64,000 nt of DNA from Paenibacillus melissococcoides (GCA_944800085.1 CALYLO010000013.1:1-64000); one strand, 5' to 3'; counted from the stretch's first letter, positions 33,156 through 42,501 are shown. Program-made: numbers and translations. The notes: a model not told the origin generated them from the letters alone.

Positions 33156-33446
33156 ATGGAGATTAATGAAACGCAGCGCGTCGGAGCGAAACAATATTAT
33201 CAGAAGCAGCAGTCGGCCGGGAGAGTCTCTCAGAAGTCATCCCGCAAGGATGAACTGACGATATCGACCGAAGCGAAGAAAATGCTGGACGCGCAAAACC
33301 GGGTAAACAATCCGGCCGGCCAGGAGTACATTGCCGAACTGAAGCAGGCCGTACAGACAGGGACGTATCATGTCGCTGCTGCCGACAAGATTGCCGACAA
33401 GATTGTGGAGAAGCTGCTTCCCCTGTTTCGCAAAGAAACTGAATGA
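33156..33446 (+). CDS. flgM: FlgM, anti-sigma-28 factor
   Basis: The second atg of ATGATG (33,156) is 5 bases after GAGGTG and is preferred. The product of 96 residues begins MEINETQRVGAKQYYQKQQS and has the FlgM pattern: a flexible N-terminal half, DELTISTEAKKMLDAQ, then helices IAELKQAVQTGTYHVAADK-like (ELKQAVQTGTYHVAAADKIA) and ADKIVEKLLPLF. FlgM holds sigma-D inactive until the hook is complete. It overlaps flgN by the codon region around ATGA (33,443). Confidence 0.9.
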   Translation: MEINETQRVGAKQYYQKQQSAGRVSQKSSRKDELTISTEAKKMLDAQNRVNNPAGQEYIAELKQAVQTGTYHVAAADKIADKIVEKLLPLFRKETE

Positions 33447-33460
33447 GCGGAGGAACGAAT

Positions 33461-33961
33461 GTGAGCGCAGCGCCAATTGTGGAAATATTGAGCCGCATGG
33501 AGGATATCTATTCAGAGCTCGTCCGTATCGGGGAAGCCAAGACGCAGGTAATTATTCAGAACGACATCGATAACCTGGTCAAGCTGTCCCAACAGGAGTC
33601 AAAATGCTTGAAGCAGCTAGCTTCCCTGGAACAGGAGCGGGAAGAGGCCGTGCAGTCGTTCCTGCAATCGAAGGGTATCAAATCGCAGTTGAAGCTTACG
33701 GTGAGCGAGATTACAAAGCTGATTTTCGAAGCCAATGAGCGGCAAGAGATGCTCGCCGTGCAAGAACGTATCCGGACGGTGCTGGAAAAGTTGAAGTTCA
33801 CCAATGACCATAACCAGACGCTGATTCAGCAGTCCATTCATTTTATCGAATATCAGCTTAATTTGCATATAGATTATTCCGATCAAGACATGCTGTACCG
33901 CCGTCCGGAGCAAGCTGCTCCCCAATATAGCAGACCCGGCATGATGGATACGCGTGCATAA
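33461..33961 (+). CDS. flgN: FlgN, export chaperone for FlgK and FlgL
   Basis: A gtg at 33,461 lies 6 bases after CGGAGGAA and is the likely start; an atg at 33,443 that overlaps the flgM stop is the alternative. The product of about 166 residues is entirely helical (VEILSRMEDIYSELVRIGEA, QQESKCLKQLASLEQEREEA, NQTLIQQSIHFIEYQLNLHI), as FlgN chaperones are. It precedes the genes of its clients. Confidence 0.85.
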   Translation: MSAAPIVEILSRMEDIYSELVRIGEAKTQVIIQNDIDNLVKLSQQESKCLKQLASLEQEREEAVQSFLQSKGIKSQLKLTVSEITKLIFEANERQEMLAVQERIRTVLEKLKFTNDHNQTLIQQSIHFIEYQLNLHIDYSDQDMLYRRPEQAAPQYSRPGMMDTRA

Positions 33962-33988
33962 ACGGATGAAGGAAGGGAACGAACGAAG

Positions 33989-35557
33989 ATGAGATCAACC
34001 TTTCACGGATTGGAGACGAGCAAGCGCTCCTTGTTCGTCCAATCGACCATGATGCAGACTTTGGGACATAACATCGCCAACGCTTCCACCGACGGTTATA
34101 CGCGGCAGCGAGTGAACGCATCTGCGACCCGGCCGTTGGCGATGCCGGGAATGTACAACAGTGTAGCTCCGGGGCAACTCGGTACCGGTGTGCAGTACGA
34201 CAGCATTACCCGTATCCGCGACAGTTTCCTCGACACCCAATTCCGCAGAGAGAACCAGACGCTTGGCTCGTGGAGCATTGTCGATAATACGATCCGTTCG
34301 ATTGAAGGCTTTTTCAATGAACCGTCGGATAATGGCTTGCGCAGCGTCATGGATAAGTTCTGGAACTCCTGGGAAGTCCTCAATCGCGACCCCTCTCTGC
34401 TCAGTGCGCGCGTCGAAGTGGTCGGTGCGGCCTCTAACTTCACCAATATGCTGAAGCATATCGATGAGTCGCTGACCAAGCTGGAGAACGATATTCAGTC
34501 CAGCATCAACATCAAAGTGAACGAAGCAAACGATATTATTGCGAATATTGCAAGCTTGACGGATACGATTAAGCGCGTGGAAGGCATGGGGGATAACGCC
34601 AACGATTTCCGGGATCAGCGCGACTTGTTGATTGACCAACTCTCCACCATCATTGATGTGGAGGTAACCGAGGGAGAAGAAGGAGATATCACCATTCTGT
34701 CCGGCGGTGTGACGGTCGTCGAGAATGGGGAGTCGACGCCGATTACGGCGGATGTAGCTGCAACGTCAGGACAGCTTCATGGCTACTCGCAATCGCTTGC
34801 AGAAGTCGATCAGGTGCGGAACCAGATGAATGCGATGGTTAGAACGATGGTCACCGGAGCGGTGGATGTGGAGCTCGCGGCTGGCTATGTGGCCGCTTCG
34901 CCGCTTATTGCCAAGAGCGCCGTGGAGTTGGAGAACGGAACGACAATTCCGGCCGGCGGCACGATTCCGGCCGGCTCCATCTTGAAGGGACCCGCTACGG
35001 TGCAAGTGAACGGATTTAACGGACTGCACAGTCTGGGCTATACGTTGTCAGACCCTGCCAAGTCGGGCATTCCATTCTTCACGACGACCGACGGCGGCGA
35101 CTTCTCCATCAGCAATATCCAGGTCAATGTCGATATCGTGAATAACGTTAGTAATATTGCGGCTTCCGGACGTTATGACACCGTGAACGGGCAGAACATT
35201 ACGGTTAAGGGGAACAGCGTTATCGCGCATGCCTTGGCTTCACTTCGTGACAAATCATTCAATTATCCGGCCGATATGACATCGTTGTCCACCGGCTCGG
35301 TAGATGATTACTACCGCGCGATTATGGGCGACCTGGGAACGCGGGCAACAAATGCGGAACGGAATGTCAAAGTGCAGAGCGATATGGTCGATTCCGTGCA
35401 ATTCCGCCGCCAATCAGTGAGTGGCGTGTCGCTGGACGAAGAGATGGCGGACATGATTCGCTTCCAGCATGCGTACAATGCAGCGGCGCGGAACATGACG
35501 ACGGTCGACGAGATGCTGGATCGGGTCATCAATCAGATGGGTATCGTTGGACGCTAA
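33989..35557 (+). CDS. flgK: FlgK, flagellar hook-associated protein 1
   Basis: This 522-residue protein has the conserved flagellar rod/hook N-terminus (STFHGLETSKRSLFVQSTMM, LGHNIANASTDGYTRQRV), the FlgK middle (SDNGLRSVMDKFWNSWEVL, NDFRDQRDLLIDQLS), and the C-terminal zipper (SGVSLDEEMADMIRFQHAYN, MLDRVINQMG). It joins the hook to the filament with FlgL. The internal repeat IPAGGTIPAG (about 312-325) in the surface domain is unusual but in frame. Length is near the family norm. Confidence 0.95.
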   Translation: MRSTFHGLETSKRSLFVQSTMMQTLGHNIANASTDGYTRQRVNASATRPLAMPGMYNSVAPGQLGTGVQYDSITRIRDSFLDTQFRRENQTLGSWSIVDNTIRSIEGFFNEPSDNGLRSVMDKFWNSWEVLNRDPSLLSARVEVVGAASNFTNMLKHIDESLTKLENDIQSSINIKVNEANDIIANIASLTDTIKRVEGMGDNANDFRDQRDLLIDQLSTIIDVEVTEGEEGDITILSGGVTVVENGESTPITADVAATSGQLHGYSQSLAEVDQVRNQMNAMVRTMVTGAVDVELAAGYVAASPLIAKSAVELENGTTIPAGGTIPAGSILKGPATVQVNGFNGLHSLGYTLSDPAKSGIPFFTTTDGGDFSISNIQVNVDIVNNVSNIAASGRYDTVNGQNITVKGNSVIAHALASLRDKSFNYPADMTSLSTGSVDDYYRAIMGDLGTRATNAERNVKVQSDMVDSVQFRRQSVSGVSLDEEMADMIRFQHAYNAAARNMTTVDEMLDRVINQMGIVGR

Positions 35558-35597
35558 CGTTAAATAAAAGAAGCAGGTTATGTAAGGAGGAACAAGG

Positions 35598-36512
35598 ATG
35601 CGCGTAACGAGTGCAATGCAGAATACGCAGCTGCTTCGCAATATGCGAAATATGAACAGCACTGCGATTGATCTGAATAATAAGCTGTCTTCCGGACAAC
35701 GCATTCATCGGCCGGGCGACGATCCGGTCGGCATCGGCTATCAGATGCGGTATGACAGCGAGCTGAACCGCAATGATGAATTTACCGCCAATGCGCAGAT
35801 GGGATCGGGCATGCTCCGCACAATGGATTCCTTGATGCAGCAGACGAGCGATGTGCTGAAGCGGGTGCGCACGTTGGTGCAGCAAGGATCGACCGGGACG
35901 ACGCCGGATGATGCCCGCCAAGCGAATGCGGCCGAGCTGAAGCAGCTCAAGGAACAGCTTGTCATGATCGGCAACAGTTCTTACAACGGCCGCTATCTGT
36001 TCAATGGACAGAAAACGGATATTCCGCCTTATACAAATGCGGGAGCGGCGACGGAAACGACGGATGAAGGGATTTACCGTTTGAATGTAAGCCCTGCGGT
36101 TACTGTCCCGGTCAGTATTACTGGCGAATTGATTTTTGGCAAGGCCGTTGATACAACGAAACCGATCGATAAAGATAATGATAATATATTCCAAATGATG
36201 GATGATATGATCAAAGCGGCAGAGAATAATGATATTGATGGACTTTTGAAAGGATTGGACCGTATTGATGCCTCATCCGACCGAATTAACACACAGTGGG
36301 CAGAGATTGGGGCACGTATGAACCGCTTCGAGCTGATGGAGAACCGTCTTGCGGATGATCAGGTCAGTCTGAAGACGGAACGGGGCCAGGTCGCCGATGT
36401 CGATATGCCGGAGGCGATTATCGCCCTGAAGACGCAGGAAAACGTGATGCAGGCGGCACTAGCTACCGGGGCTCGGATAATGCAGGTGTCACTGATCGAC
36501 TTTATTCGTTAA
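35598..36512 (+). CDS. flgL: FlgL, flagellar hook-associated protein 3
   Basis: This 304-residue protein has the flagellin-like N-terminus (MRVTSAMQNTQLLRNMRNMN, LNNKLSSGQRIHRPGDDPVG) and the matching C-terminal helices (ALKTQENVMQAALATGARIM, ending VSLIDFIR). FlgL sits between FlgK and the filament. A good AAGGAGGAACAAGG ribosome site precedes it. Confidence 0.95.
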   Translation: MRVTSAMQNTQLLRNMRNMNSTAIDLNNKLSSGQRIHRPGDDPVGIGYQMRYDSELNRNDEFTANAQMGSGMLRTMDSLMQQTSDVLKRVRTLVQQGSTGTTPDDARQANAAELKQLKEQLVMIGNSSYNGRYLFNGQKTDIPPYTNAGAATETTDEGIYRLNVSPAVTVPVSITGELIFGKAVDTTKPIDKDNDNIFQMMDDMIKAAENNDIDGLLKGLDRIDASSDRINTQWAEIGARMNRFELMENRLADDQVSLKTERGQVADVDMPEAIIALKTQENVMQAALATGARIMQVSLIDFIR

Positions 36513-36533
36513 TCGGAGAAGGGTTACATCTCA

Positions 36534-36935
36534 ATGAATATATCGGATACCATAAGGCAGATTCAATCGCATTCCTTCCGCTATGAACCGGCTGAGTTAA
36601 CGATTCGTCAGCGCCCCGTCGAGATGGAGGCGGATTGGCAGCCGGTATGGGACGAGCTGGGGCTGCAGCGGCCTTCTGTGGCGGCCAGCGAGCGGAAAAA
36701 CGAGGCGATACAAGCGGCTGTCCAGGCTACGCAACAGAAAGCGCAAGAAGGCGACCGGCTTGGCAATATCGCAAAGTCGAAGACGACCTTTGGACAGATC
36801 GCATTCGAACGCTATATGCAAAAAGGCCAAAAGGAAGTGCGTCTCTATGCGCTGCCTTCTCAAAGCGTAGCGATCGATGTTCGAGTTTATCCGCCGGAAA
36901 TTGAAGTGCAAACGAAAGGTGTTGTTCGGGAATGA
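36534..36935 (+). CDS. yviE: YviE-like flagellar operon protein (DUF6470)
   Basis: This 133-residue protein lies between flgL and fliW, the place of yviE in Bacillus. It has IRQIQSHSFRYEPAELTIRQ, LGNIAKSKTTFGQIAFERYM and a strand-rich end (QSVAIDVRVYPPEIEVQTKG). DUF6470 proteins have this 'P-a-x-l-x-i ... p-g-x-l-x-i/d' form. The function is not known. It overlaps fliW by ATGA. Confidence 0.75.
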   Translation: MNISDTIRQIQSHSFRYEPAELTIRQRPVEMEADWQPVWDELGLQRPSVAASERKNEAIQAAVQATQQKAQEGDRLGNIAKSKTTFGQIAFERYMQKGQKEVRLYALPSQSVAIDVRVYPPEIEVQTKGVVRE

Positions 36936-37381
36936 CATCAACCAATGATTCAGTCGTATCAAATGTTACGATCCATAGTTCCAATTATGGGACTCTTCAT
37001 CCTGAACCTCATCAGATCTATGAATTCGTCAAAGGTATGGTAGGGTTTCAAGCGATTACTCAATATGCCTTAATGCCATACGATGACTCCGTCTTCTATA
37101 TTCTCCATGCGGTGGATGAGGAACGAAGCTTTATCTTAATTCCGGCGGAATATGTTCAGAACTACAGCTTTCCTATCGACCGGGATACCGTGGAAGCTCT
37201 GGGAGTTCAAGCGCCGGAAGAAGTCGTAACGATGCTGGTCGTTAACATCATTAACGATGCGATTAGCGTGAATTTAAGAGCTCCCGTCCTCTTCTCGCCG
37301 AAAACACAGAAGGGCTGCCAGTATATTATCACAGACTCTAACCTTCCCGTCCGGCATTTTATTCAAGGAAGGGGAGAATAG
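36932..37381 (+). CDS. fliW: FliW, flagellar assembly factor and CsrA antagonist
   Basis: This 149-residue beta-rich protein has the FliW motifs HQIYEFVKGMVGFQAITQYA, DDSVFYILHAVDEERSFILI, and NIINDAISVNLRAPVLFS followed by QKGCQYIITDSNLPVRHFI. FliW binds CsrA and frees flagellin mRNA; flagellin in turn binds FliW. The stop lies one base before the csrA start. Confidence 0.95.
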   Translation: MTSTNDSVVSNVTIHSSNYGTLHPEPHQIYEFVKGMVGFQAITQYALMPYDDSVFYILHAVDEERSFILIPAEYVQNYSFPIDRDTVEALGVQAPEEVVTMLVVNIINDAISVNLRAPVLFSPKTQKGCQYIITDSNLPVRHFIQGRGE

Positions 37382-37382
37382 G

Positions 37383-37631
37383 ATGCTGGTGCTGAAGCGA
37401 AAAATCGGCGAGACGGTCATGATCGGCGACGAGATCGAGGTTCGTGTGCTTGGTGTAGAAGGAGAGTATGTCAAGCTTGGCTTTGTCGCTCCGAAAAATG
37501 TGCAGATTATGCGGAAGGAATTGTATGAGACCATCGTACAGGAAAATAATTCTGCTGTCGAGACCACTAGGGGAGCCAATGAAAAACAAGATATCAATAT
37601 GATTGAGATATTGAAGAAATTTAAAAAATGA
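37383..37631 (+). CDS. csrA: CsrA, carbon storage / flagellin translational regulator
   Basis: This 82-residue protein is a full CsrA: MLVLKRKIGETVMIGDEIEV, VLGVEGEYVKLGFVAPKNVQ, RKELYETIVQENNSA. It binds AGGA loops in mRNA and blocks the flagellin ribosome site when FliW is absent. Two fitting leader hairpins are present before the flagellin genes of this window (40,394 and 42,693). Confidence 0.97.
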   Translation: MLVLKRKIGETVMIGDEIEVRVLGVEGEYVKLGFVAPKNVQIMRKELYETIVQENNSAVETTRGANEKQDINMIEILKKFKK

Positions 37632-37696
37632 GAAATCATAGGCAGATTCAATGCAAGGAAAAATATGATCCGTGTTGAAATGTGAGGTGGATATAG

Positions 37697-38092
37697 ATGA
37701 GCAGCATTCATCGTACAGACACCGCGGGGATAGACTTACAGGTTCATCGGTCGACGATTCAATCCTTGAAAAATGTGCTCGGCAAAGAAATGCCGGGGGA
37801 ATCACCTTCTTCTCAAGCTGGAACCACCTTGGATTACATAAATATGAGCGTCGAAGACAAGCAGGATCTGCAAAAAAAGGTGGAGGAGCTGAATGAATCG
37901 ATTGCCAGCTCCGGCAAAGAGATTCACTTCAAGTACCATGACGACGCCAAGGAACTATATGTCGAGGTTCTCGATAAGAAGACGAAGGAAGTCATAGCCA
38001 GCTTGCCTCCGGAATTTTTGATAGAACTATCTGTCAAAATGAAAGAGCTTATTGGCTTGTTTTTGGATAAAAAATATAAAGAAAGGCGGTAG
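37697..38092 (+). CDS. flaG: FlaG family flagellar protein
   Basis: This 131-residue protein has the FlaG domain in its C-terminal half (KKVEELNESIASSGKEIHFK, AKELYVEVLDKKTKEVIASL, PPEFLIELSVKMKELIGLFL). FlaG is found before fliD in many bacteria and affects filament length. A GAGGTGG ribosome site precedes the start. Confidence 0.9.
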   Translation: MSSIHRTDTAGIDLQVHRSTIQSLKNVLGKEMPGESPSSQAGTTLDYINMSVEDKQDLQKKVEELNESIASSGKEIHFKYHDDAKELYVEVLDKKTKEVIASLPPEFLIELSVKMKELIGLFLDKKYKERR

Positions 38093-38097
38093 GTATA

Positions 38098-39549
38098 ATG
38101 GGGTTTAGTATTGGCGGTCTTGCTTCCGGATTGGATACCGGGATGATGATTGAAAAATTAATGATGTTGGAGAGAATCCCATATAACAATCTCGAACAAA
38201 AGAAAAAGGATTTCTCTGAGTTTCAGTCCTATTTTCGTACTTTAAATACAAAGTTGTCCACACTCCGCGATAAAGCTGCGGATTTAACGTTGAATGCGAA
38301 CTTCAAGCTAACATCGACAAAAAGCTCGGATGAGCAAGCCGTAAAGGCGGTTGGCTCCGATAATGCTGTAACTGGGAACTATCAGGTAACCGTAGATAAG
38401 CTGGCAAAATCGCATGTTATTAAAGCGAATGAGTTTACCTCAACAGATGATTCCTCTTCTCTTGAAAACCAAACGATTTCTTTTAGTCAGCCAGATGGGA
38501 CTGAAGTTACGGTTACGCTGAAAGGCAAAACGTATGGAGAGATGCTCGAAAATCTCAAAAATGATATTAATAAGAATAGTAAAACCGTATCTGCTTCATT
38601 GGTAGAGACATCCCCAGGAAAGAAGACGCTAGTACTAACTTCGGTGAAAACTGGAGTAGAAAATGCGTTTCATCAAGGGAGCGGAGGGTCATCCGGAATC
38701 GGGATCACAGGAAGCGGCAACATTTTAAACGATCTAGGACTATTATCCGGCGGTAATTTCCAGGAGGTTCAAGCTGCACAGAATGCGGAACTCAAGGTAA
38801 ATGGCTTGTCTGTTACTAGCTCCTCTAACGAGGTTAAGGGTGTCATTGATGGCGTGACCTTGCAGCTTCAAAAAGAATCTTCTTCCGCTATGATCACGGT
38901 TGGACAAGACTCGGACAAGGTCCTTGAGAAGGTTAAAGGATTCGTAGATGCATTTAACGAAGTTCGCAAACTGATTCGGGATGGCATGGCCAAGCCAGAA
39001 GAAAAACCAAAGGATGATAAGACGCCCTACCGGAAAACAACGCTTCAGGGCGATTCAACATTGCGCCAATTGGACATGGAACTAGGGAGTTGGATGTCAA
39101 GCAATATTGCTGGACTCGGCACGTTGGCTGACCTTGGTATCGAAATCGATAAGGATAAAAAAGGGGCCGATATGACGGGGCAGATCGTCTTTGATGAGAA
39201 GAAGTTTAAAGAAGCCCTGGAACGTGATCCAGAAAAAGTAATAGCTATGTTTAATGCAGATGAGACCGACAGTTCGGGGAACAAGAAGCAGGGGATCGCT
39301 ACCATATTAAGTGAAGAGCTTCGCACTTGGACAAGCAAGGCCAACGGAATTTTGCAATCCCGTGTGAATGGCTATGATTCTGAAATTTCTTTTATCACGG
39401 AATCAATGACCAAAATGGAAGATCGTCTCACATTGAAAGAACAGCAATTAAAGAGACAATTTACAGCAATGGAAGTGGCTCTGAGCAAATTGAAAAACGA
39501 ACAGTCCTGGTTGACCAGTCAAATCAAAGGTTTATCTCAGCAAAGCTAG
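38098..39549 (+). CDS. fliD: FliD, flagellar filament cap protein
   Basis: This 483-residue protein has the FliD N-terminus (MGFSIGGLASGLDTGMMIEK) and C-terminal domain (STLRQLDMELGSWMSSN, LADLGIEIDKDKKGADMTGQ, DSEISFITESMTKMEDRLTL). It caps the filament and places flagellin subunits. Coupled to flaG (5-base gap). Confidence 0.95.
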   Translation: MGFSIGGLASGLDTGMMIEKLMMLERIPYNNLEQKKKDFSEFQSYFRTLNTKLSTLRDKAADLTLNANFKLTSTKSSDEQAVKAVGSDNAVTGNYQVTVDKLAKSHVIKANEFTSTDDSSSLENQTISFSQPDGTEVTVTLKGKTYGEMLENLKNDINKNSKTVSASLVETSPGKKTLVLTSVKTGVENAFHQGSGGSSGIGITGSGNILNDLGLLSGGNFQEVQAAQNAELKVNGLSVTSSSNEVKGVIDGVTLQLQKESSSAMITVGQDSDKVLEKVKGFVDAFNEVRKLIRDGMAKPEEKPKDDKTPYRKTTLQGDSTLRQLDMELGSWMSSNIAGLGTLADLGIEIDKDKKGADMTGQIVFDEKKFKEALERDPEKVIAMFNADETDSSGNKKQGIATILSEELRTWTSKANGILQSRVNGYDSEISFITESMTKMEDRLTLKEQQLKRQFTAMEVALSKLKNEQSWLTSQIKGLSQQS

Positions 39550-39569
39550 CGGGTTAAGGGGATGAATAG

Positions 39570-39971
39570 ATGTACACGAATATGACCGCCGGTTATCAAG
39601 CCTACCAAAAAAATAAGTATGAAACAGCTTCCCCGCATAAATTGATCCTTATGCTGTACTATGGGGCGCTAAAGTATATGACTCAGGCGGAAACTGCGCT
39701 CGCAGAAGGCAATCCCTTGTTGGCTCACCAGCATATTTTGAAGGTACAGGATATCATCTATGAGTTGATTGCTTGCTTGAATGAACGCGAAGGCGGGGAA
39801 GTAGCCCAAAATCTAAAAAATCTGTATTTGTATGTGATTGACCAACTAGTTCAAGCTAATATCCAAAAATCTGCACAGCCGCTAGCGGAAGCCAAAGCAG
39901 TGATTCAATCCATCAAAGACGCTTGGGAAACGATCGGTAAAGATGTTACGGCAGGTCAAAATTATGCATGA
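39570..39971 (+). CDS. fliS: FliS, flagellin export chaperone
   Basis: This 133-residue helical protein carries the FliS hallmark NKYETASPHKLILMLYYGAL and NEREGGEVAQNLKNLYLYVI. It binds the C-terminus of flagellin before export and can bind FliW. Confidence 0.95.
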   Translation: MYTNMTAGYQAYQKNKYETASPHKLILMLYYGALKYMTQAETALAEGNPLLAHQHILKVQDIIYELIACLNEREGGEVAQNLKNLYLYVIDQLVQANIQKSAQPLAEAKAVIQSIKDAWETIGKDVTAGQNYA

Positions 39972-40338
39972 TATTCGAACAAGACTTGATATATACGATG
40001 AGATGATTGATTTATGCGAACACTATATCCTTGAGCTAAAGGAGCGAGAATGGCAGGATTCAACTTTCCTTCAATTTGTGGAGAAGTGGGATCAACTGAA
40101 GGAATCTATCTCGTCTGCTGATGCAGGAGTACTTACTAAGGAAGAAAGAAACCAGGAAGCTGTACGTTATCAGACGCTGCAGGTGCTTTACCAGTCCATA
40201 ATCGATCGCATAGAAAGACAAATAAGTCAACTGGGCTCCCAAGTCCAAGGCGTCCGCCAAAGCAAGACGATTATGAATGCCTATCAAGGCATGGGAAGGG
40301 TGGATCAAGTTGCTTATTATTTTGATGAGAAAAAATAA
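39964..40338 (+). CDS. fliT: FliT-like flagellar chaperone
   Basis: The atg at 39,964 overlaps the end of fliS by 8 bases and is preferred over 39,943. The product of about 124 residues is helical: MHDIRTRLDIYDEMIDLCEH, QFVEKWDQLKESISS, YQSIIDRIERQISQLGSQVQ. Position after fliS and helical form fit the FliT family, chaperones of FliD; sequence similarity in this family is weak, so the call rests partly on context. Confidence 0.65.
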   Translation: MHDIRTRLDIYDEMIDLCEHYILELKEREWQDSTFLQFVEKWDQLKESISSADAGVLTKEERNQEAVRYQTLQVLYQSIIDRIERQISQLGSQVQGVRQSKTIMNAYQGMGRVDQVAYYFDEKK

Positions 40339-40357
40339 GCCCCTTTTATCCTTGCTA

Positions 40358-40384
40358 TAAAAAAAGAATAAAAAAATTCGATAT
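40358..40384 (+). promoter_or_regulatory. Sigma-D promoter of flagellin 1
   Basis: TAAA (40,358-40,361), exactly 15 bases, then TTCGATAT (40,377-40,384), close to the sigma-D consensus TAAA-N15-GCCGATAT. This is the expected class of promoter for flagellin. Confidence 0.8.
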
Positions 40385-40393
40385 ATATAGTGG

Positions 40394-40430
40394 GCCGCAA
40401 GGAAGTGGCATCATAATGAAATCATGGAGG
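40394..40430 (+). promoter_or_regulatory. CsrA-binding hairpin and ribosome site in the flagellin 1 leader
   Basis: The stem GCCGC/GTGGC encloses the loop AAGGAA (40,394-40,409), the classic CsrA target with GGA in a loop. A second GGA is within the ribosome site ATGGAGGAT (40,424-40,432). The B. subtilis hag leader has the same two-site layout. Confidence 0.65.
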
Positions 40431-40440
40431 ATGATGAAGA

Positions 40441-41256
40441 ATGTCTATGTTTATTAACACGAACGTGGGCGCAATCAATGCTCACCGCAACCTGGGCATG
40501 AATAACACAGCAATGGGTAAGACAATGGAGAAATTGTCTTCCGGCTTCCGCATCAACCGTGCGGCAGACGATGCGGCAGGTCTCGCTATCTCCGAAAAAA
40601 TGCGTTTCCAAATCGGCGGCATGAACCAAGCGATGCGCAATGCGCAAGACGGTATTTCCCTGATTCAAACGGCTGAGGGTGCTTTGACAGAAGTACACTC
40701 CATGCTGCAGCGTTTGAACACGTTGGCCAACCAAGCTGCTACGGGTACTTATGATGATAAAGACCGTGCGAATACGCAAAAAGAAGTGGATGCGTTGCTC
40801 GCGGAAATTGACAACATTTCCAAGTCTACTACCTTCAATGGCATCAAATTGCTGAGCGCAGCCGGCAGTGTTACATTCCAAATCGGTGTTGATAAAGGTA
40901 ACACTCTTACTGCAAAATTAGCTGCAATGGGAGCTTCTGCTTTGGGATTGAAAGATTTGAAAATTTCTTCTCAAGTAAACGCATCTTCCGCGCTTGCTAA
41001 AATTGCTAGTGCGATTAATCTGGTGTCTACACAACGCGCATCTTTTGGTGCGGTTCAAAACCGATTGGAACACACAATCAATAACCTGGGTGTAACTGCA
41101 GAGAACTTGTCTGCTTCCGAGTCCCGTATCCGCAATGCAGATATGGCAAAAGAAATGACAGATTTCACTCGGAACCAAATATTGGTTCAAGCAGGCACAG
41201 CTATGTTGGCGCAAGCAAACTCCGCGCCACAAAGTGTTCTGAAGCTTCTGGGATAA
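40441..41256 (+). CDS. hag: Flagellin 1
   Basis: This 271-residue flagellin has D0/D1 domains at both ends (MSMFINTNVGAINAHRNLGM, LSSGFRINRAADDAAGLAIS; RNADMAKEMTDFTRNQILVQ, ANSAPQSVLKLLG) and a very short centre without D2/D3. About 350 bases at the 5' end and 220 at the 3' end are nearly identical to flagellin 2; the centre (residues about 125-195) differs. Surface Ser/Thr residues in the variable part (SKSTTFNG) may carry glycans from the island downstream. Confidence 0.95.
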   Translation: MSMFINTNVGAINAHRNLGMNNTAMGKTMEKLSSGFRINRAADDAAGLAISEKMRFQIGGMNQAMRNAQDGISLIQTAEGALTEVHSMLQRLNTLANQAATGTYDDKDRANTQKEVDALLAEIDNISKSTTFNGIKLLSAAGSVTFQIGVDKGNTLTAKLAAMGASALGLKDLKISSQVNASSALAKIASAINLVSTQRASFGAVQNRLEHTINNLGVTAENLSASESRIRNADMAKEMTDFTRNQILVQAGTAMLAQANSAPQSVLKLLG

Positions 41257-41264
41257 TATTTCTC

Positions 41265-41301
41265 ACATTTCCAGCCTTAATTGGGCTGGAAATGTTTTTT
41301 T
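41265..41301 (+). terminator. Terminator of flagellin 1
   Basis: Perfect 12-base stem ACATTTCCAGCC/GGCTGGAAATGT (41,265-41,276 with 41,284-41,295) followed by TTTTTT. Confidence 0.9.
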
Positions 41302-41397
41302 ATAAAAATATCTGGCTCTTCGCCGCTAGCGATGATACCAGCATAATATGCTCTATGAAATTCCAGAACTCTTTGAAAATCGGACAAGGGAAATTGG

Positions 41398-42501
41398 TTA
41401 GACGCTTCGACCGTTGTTCAGCTTGGATGTAAACCATCGAATGACGCCGTCATAATGCTTCTGCAGCATTTTTGCGACTTCAACCATCGGATCTAAACGG
41501 CAGCGCAGCCCCCACTGAATCCAATCCTGAAGCACCAGAGGTGCAATCGAAGCTGGATAACGATAGATTTCCTGCAGGATCAATCTCATCCTGTACGCCT
41601 TGGCTGTATCCAGATCGCAGTCTTTAAGCTTATCCATTGTTTCTTTCTGGGCATTACTCAGGTTCTCCGGATTTTTCAGCCAGAGATATCGCGTATTCTT
41701 TAACAAGGCGCTGCTTTTTCGTTCTTTGCGGCGCACTTCATCCACGGCTTCGTTTGCCGCCTGGATGACATGGAATTTATCCTGCGTTTGGGAAGTTCTC
41801 TTCAGCTCCTTTAACGCCGGTGACATGTCCATACCGACTTCCGTAATGTTGTCTGCTTTGCCGCCATGGGACTCTAACTGTTTCTTGCATTCTGCCCATG
41901 TACTGGAATCCCGGCCTTTGGTTACGAAAATGACGGTTTTTTGCCCAGGATCCATGAAGATGGTTATGTAGTTGTGACCGCGCTTAGCCGATGTTTCATC
42001 CGTGCTTATTTTAGTGACGTAGGACAAGTCCTGCGCAGCGATCGCATTATCCACGTAATGATGTAGTATACGCCACAGCCGAGTATCATGTTCTCCGAGC
42101 AATCGACTGACGGCATTCATCGGCATATGCTTGGCCAGCTTGATGATGAGCGCATCGAAGAGCAGGGTAAAGTAATGCTTCGGTTTATCCAGTGCCCACG
42201 GAACATGGACTCGGGTGATGGAATTGCACTCGCCACAGTTGGTTCGGGGAAGTTCGGCATGAATGTAGCAAGGATACTCAAAAAAATTGAGATGACGCCA
42301 CGTGCGGTCGTGGTTAGCGATATCCCGAACTGGTTGATTGGGCTCACCACACTTTGTACATGAAAATAACGCCCGCTTTCGAAACTTGACGTATACGTCC
42401 AATTGCTTGGCTTCCAGGCTGAACTCCACCTCACGAATGTACCACGGTTCCGGAATATGAAGAAGCTCGTCCAGTTGCCCTTCCTTTAGATTGACAAACA
42501 T
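41398..42501 (-). CDS. ISL3-family transposase, C-terminus probably truncated
   Basis: The start at 42,499-42,501 follows GAGGTG on the minus strand. The 367-residue product has an N-terminal zinc finger (CTKCGEPNQPVRD, LPRTNCGECNSI), an HTH-like part, and the ISL3 DDE domain with KISTDETSAKRGHNYITI (first Asp), TEVGMDMSPALKELK (second Asp) and DKFHVIQAANEAVDEVRRKE. It stops just after WFTSKLNNGRSV, where family members continue with 'E-G-x-N/F-x-x-I/V-K-x-x-K-R-x-A-x-G' containing the last catalytic Glu. The end therefore looks deleted. No matching terminal inverted repeats were seen at 41,300-41,390 and 42,520-42,600. It lies between the two flagellin genes. Confidence 0.8.
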   Translation of the reverse strand: MFVNLKEGQLDELLHIPEPWYIREVEFSLEAKQLDVYVKFRKRALFSCTKCGEPNQPVRDIANHDRTWRHLNFFEYPCYIHAELPRTNCGECNSITRVHVPWALDKPKHYFTLLFDALIIKLAKHMPMNAVSRLLGEHDTRLWRILHHYVDNAIAAQDLSYVTKISTDETSAKRGHNYITIFMDPGQKTVIFVTKGRDSSTWAECKKQLESHGGKADNITEVGMDMSPALKELKRTSQTQDKFHVIQAANEAVDEVRRKERKSSALLKNTRYLWLKNPENLSNAQKETMDKLKDCDLDTAKAYRMRLILQEIYRYPASIAPLVLQDWIQWGLRCRLDPMVEVAKMLQKHYDGVIRWFTSKLNNGRSV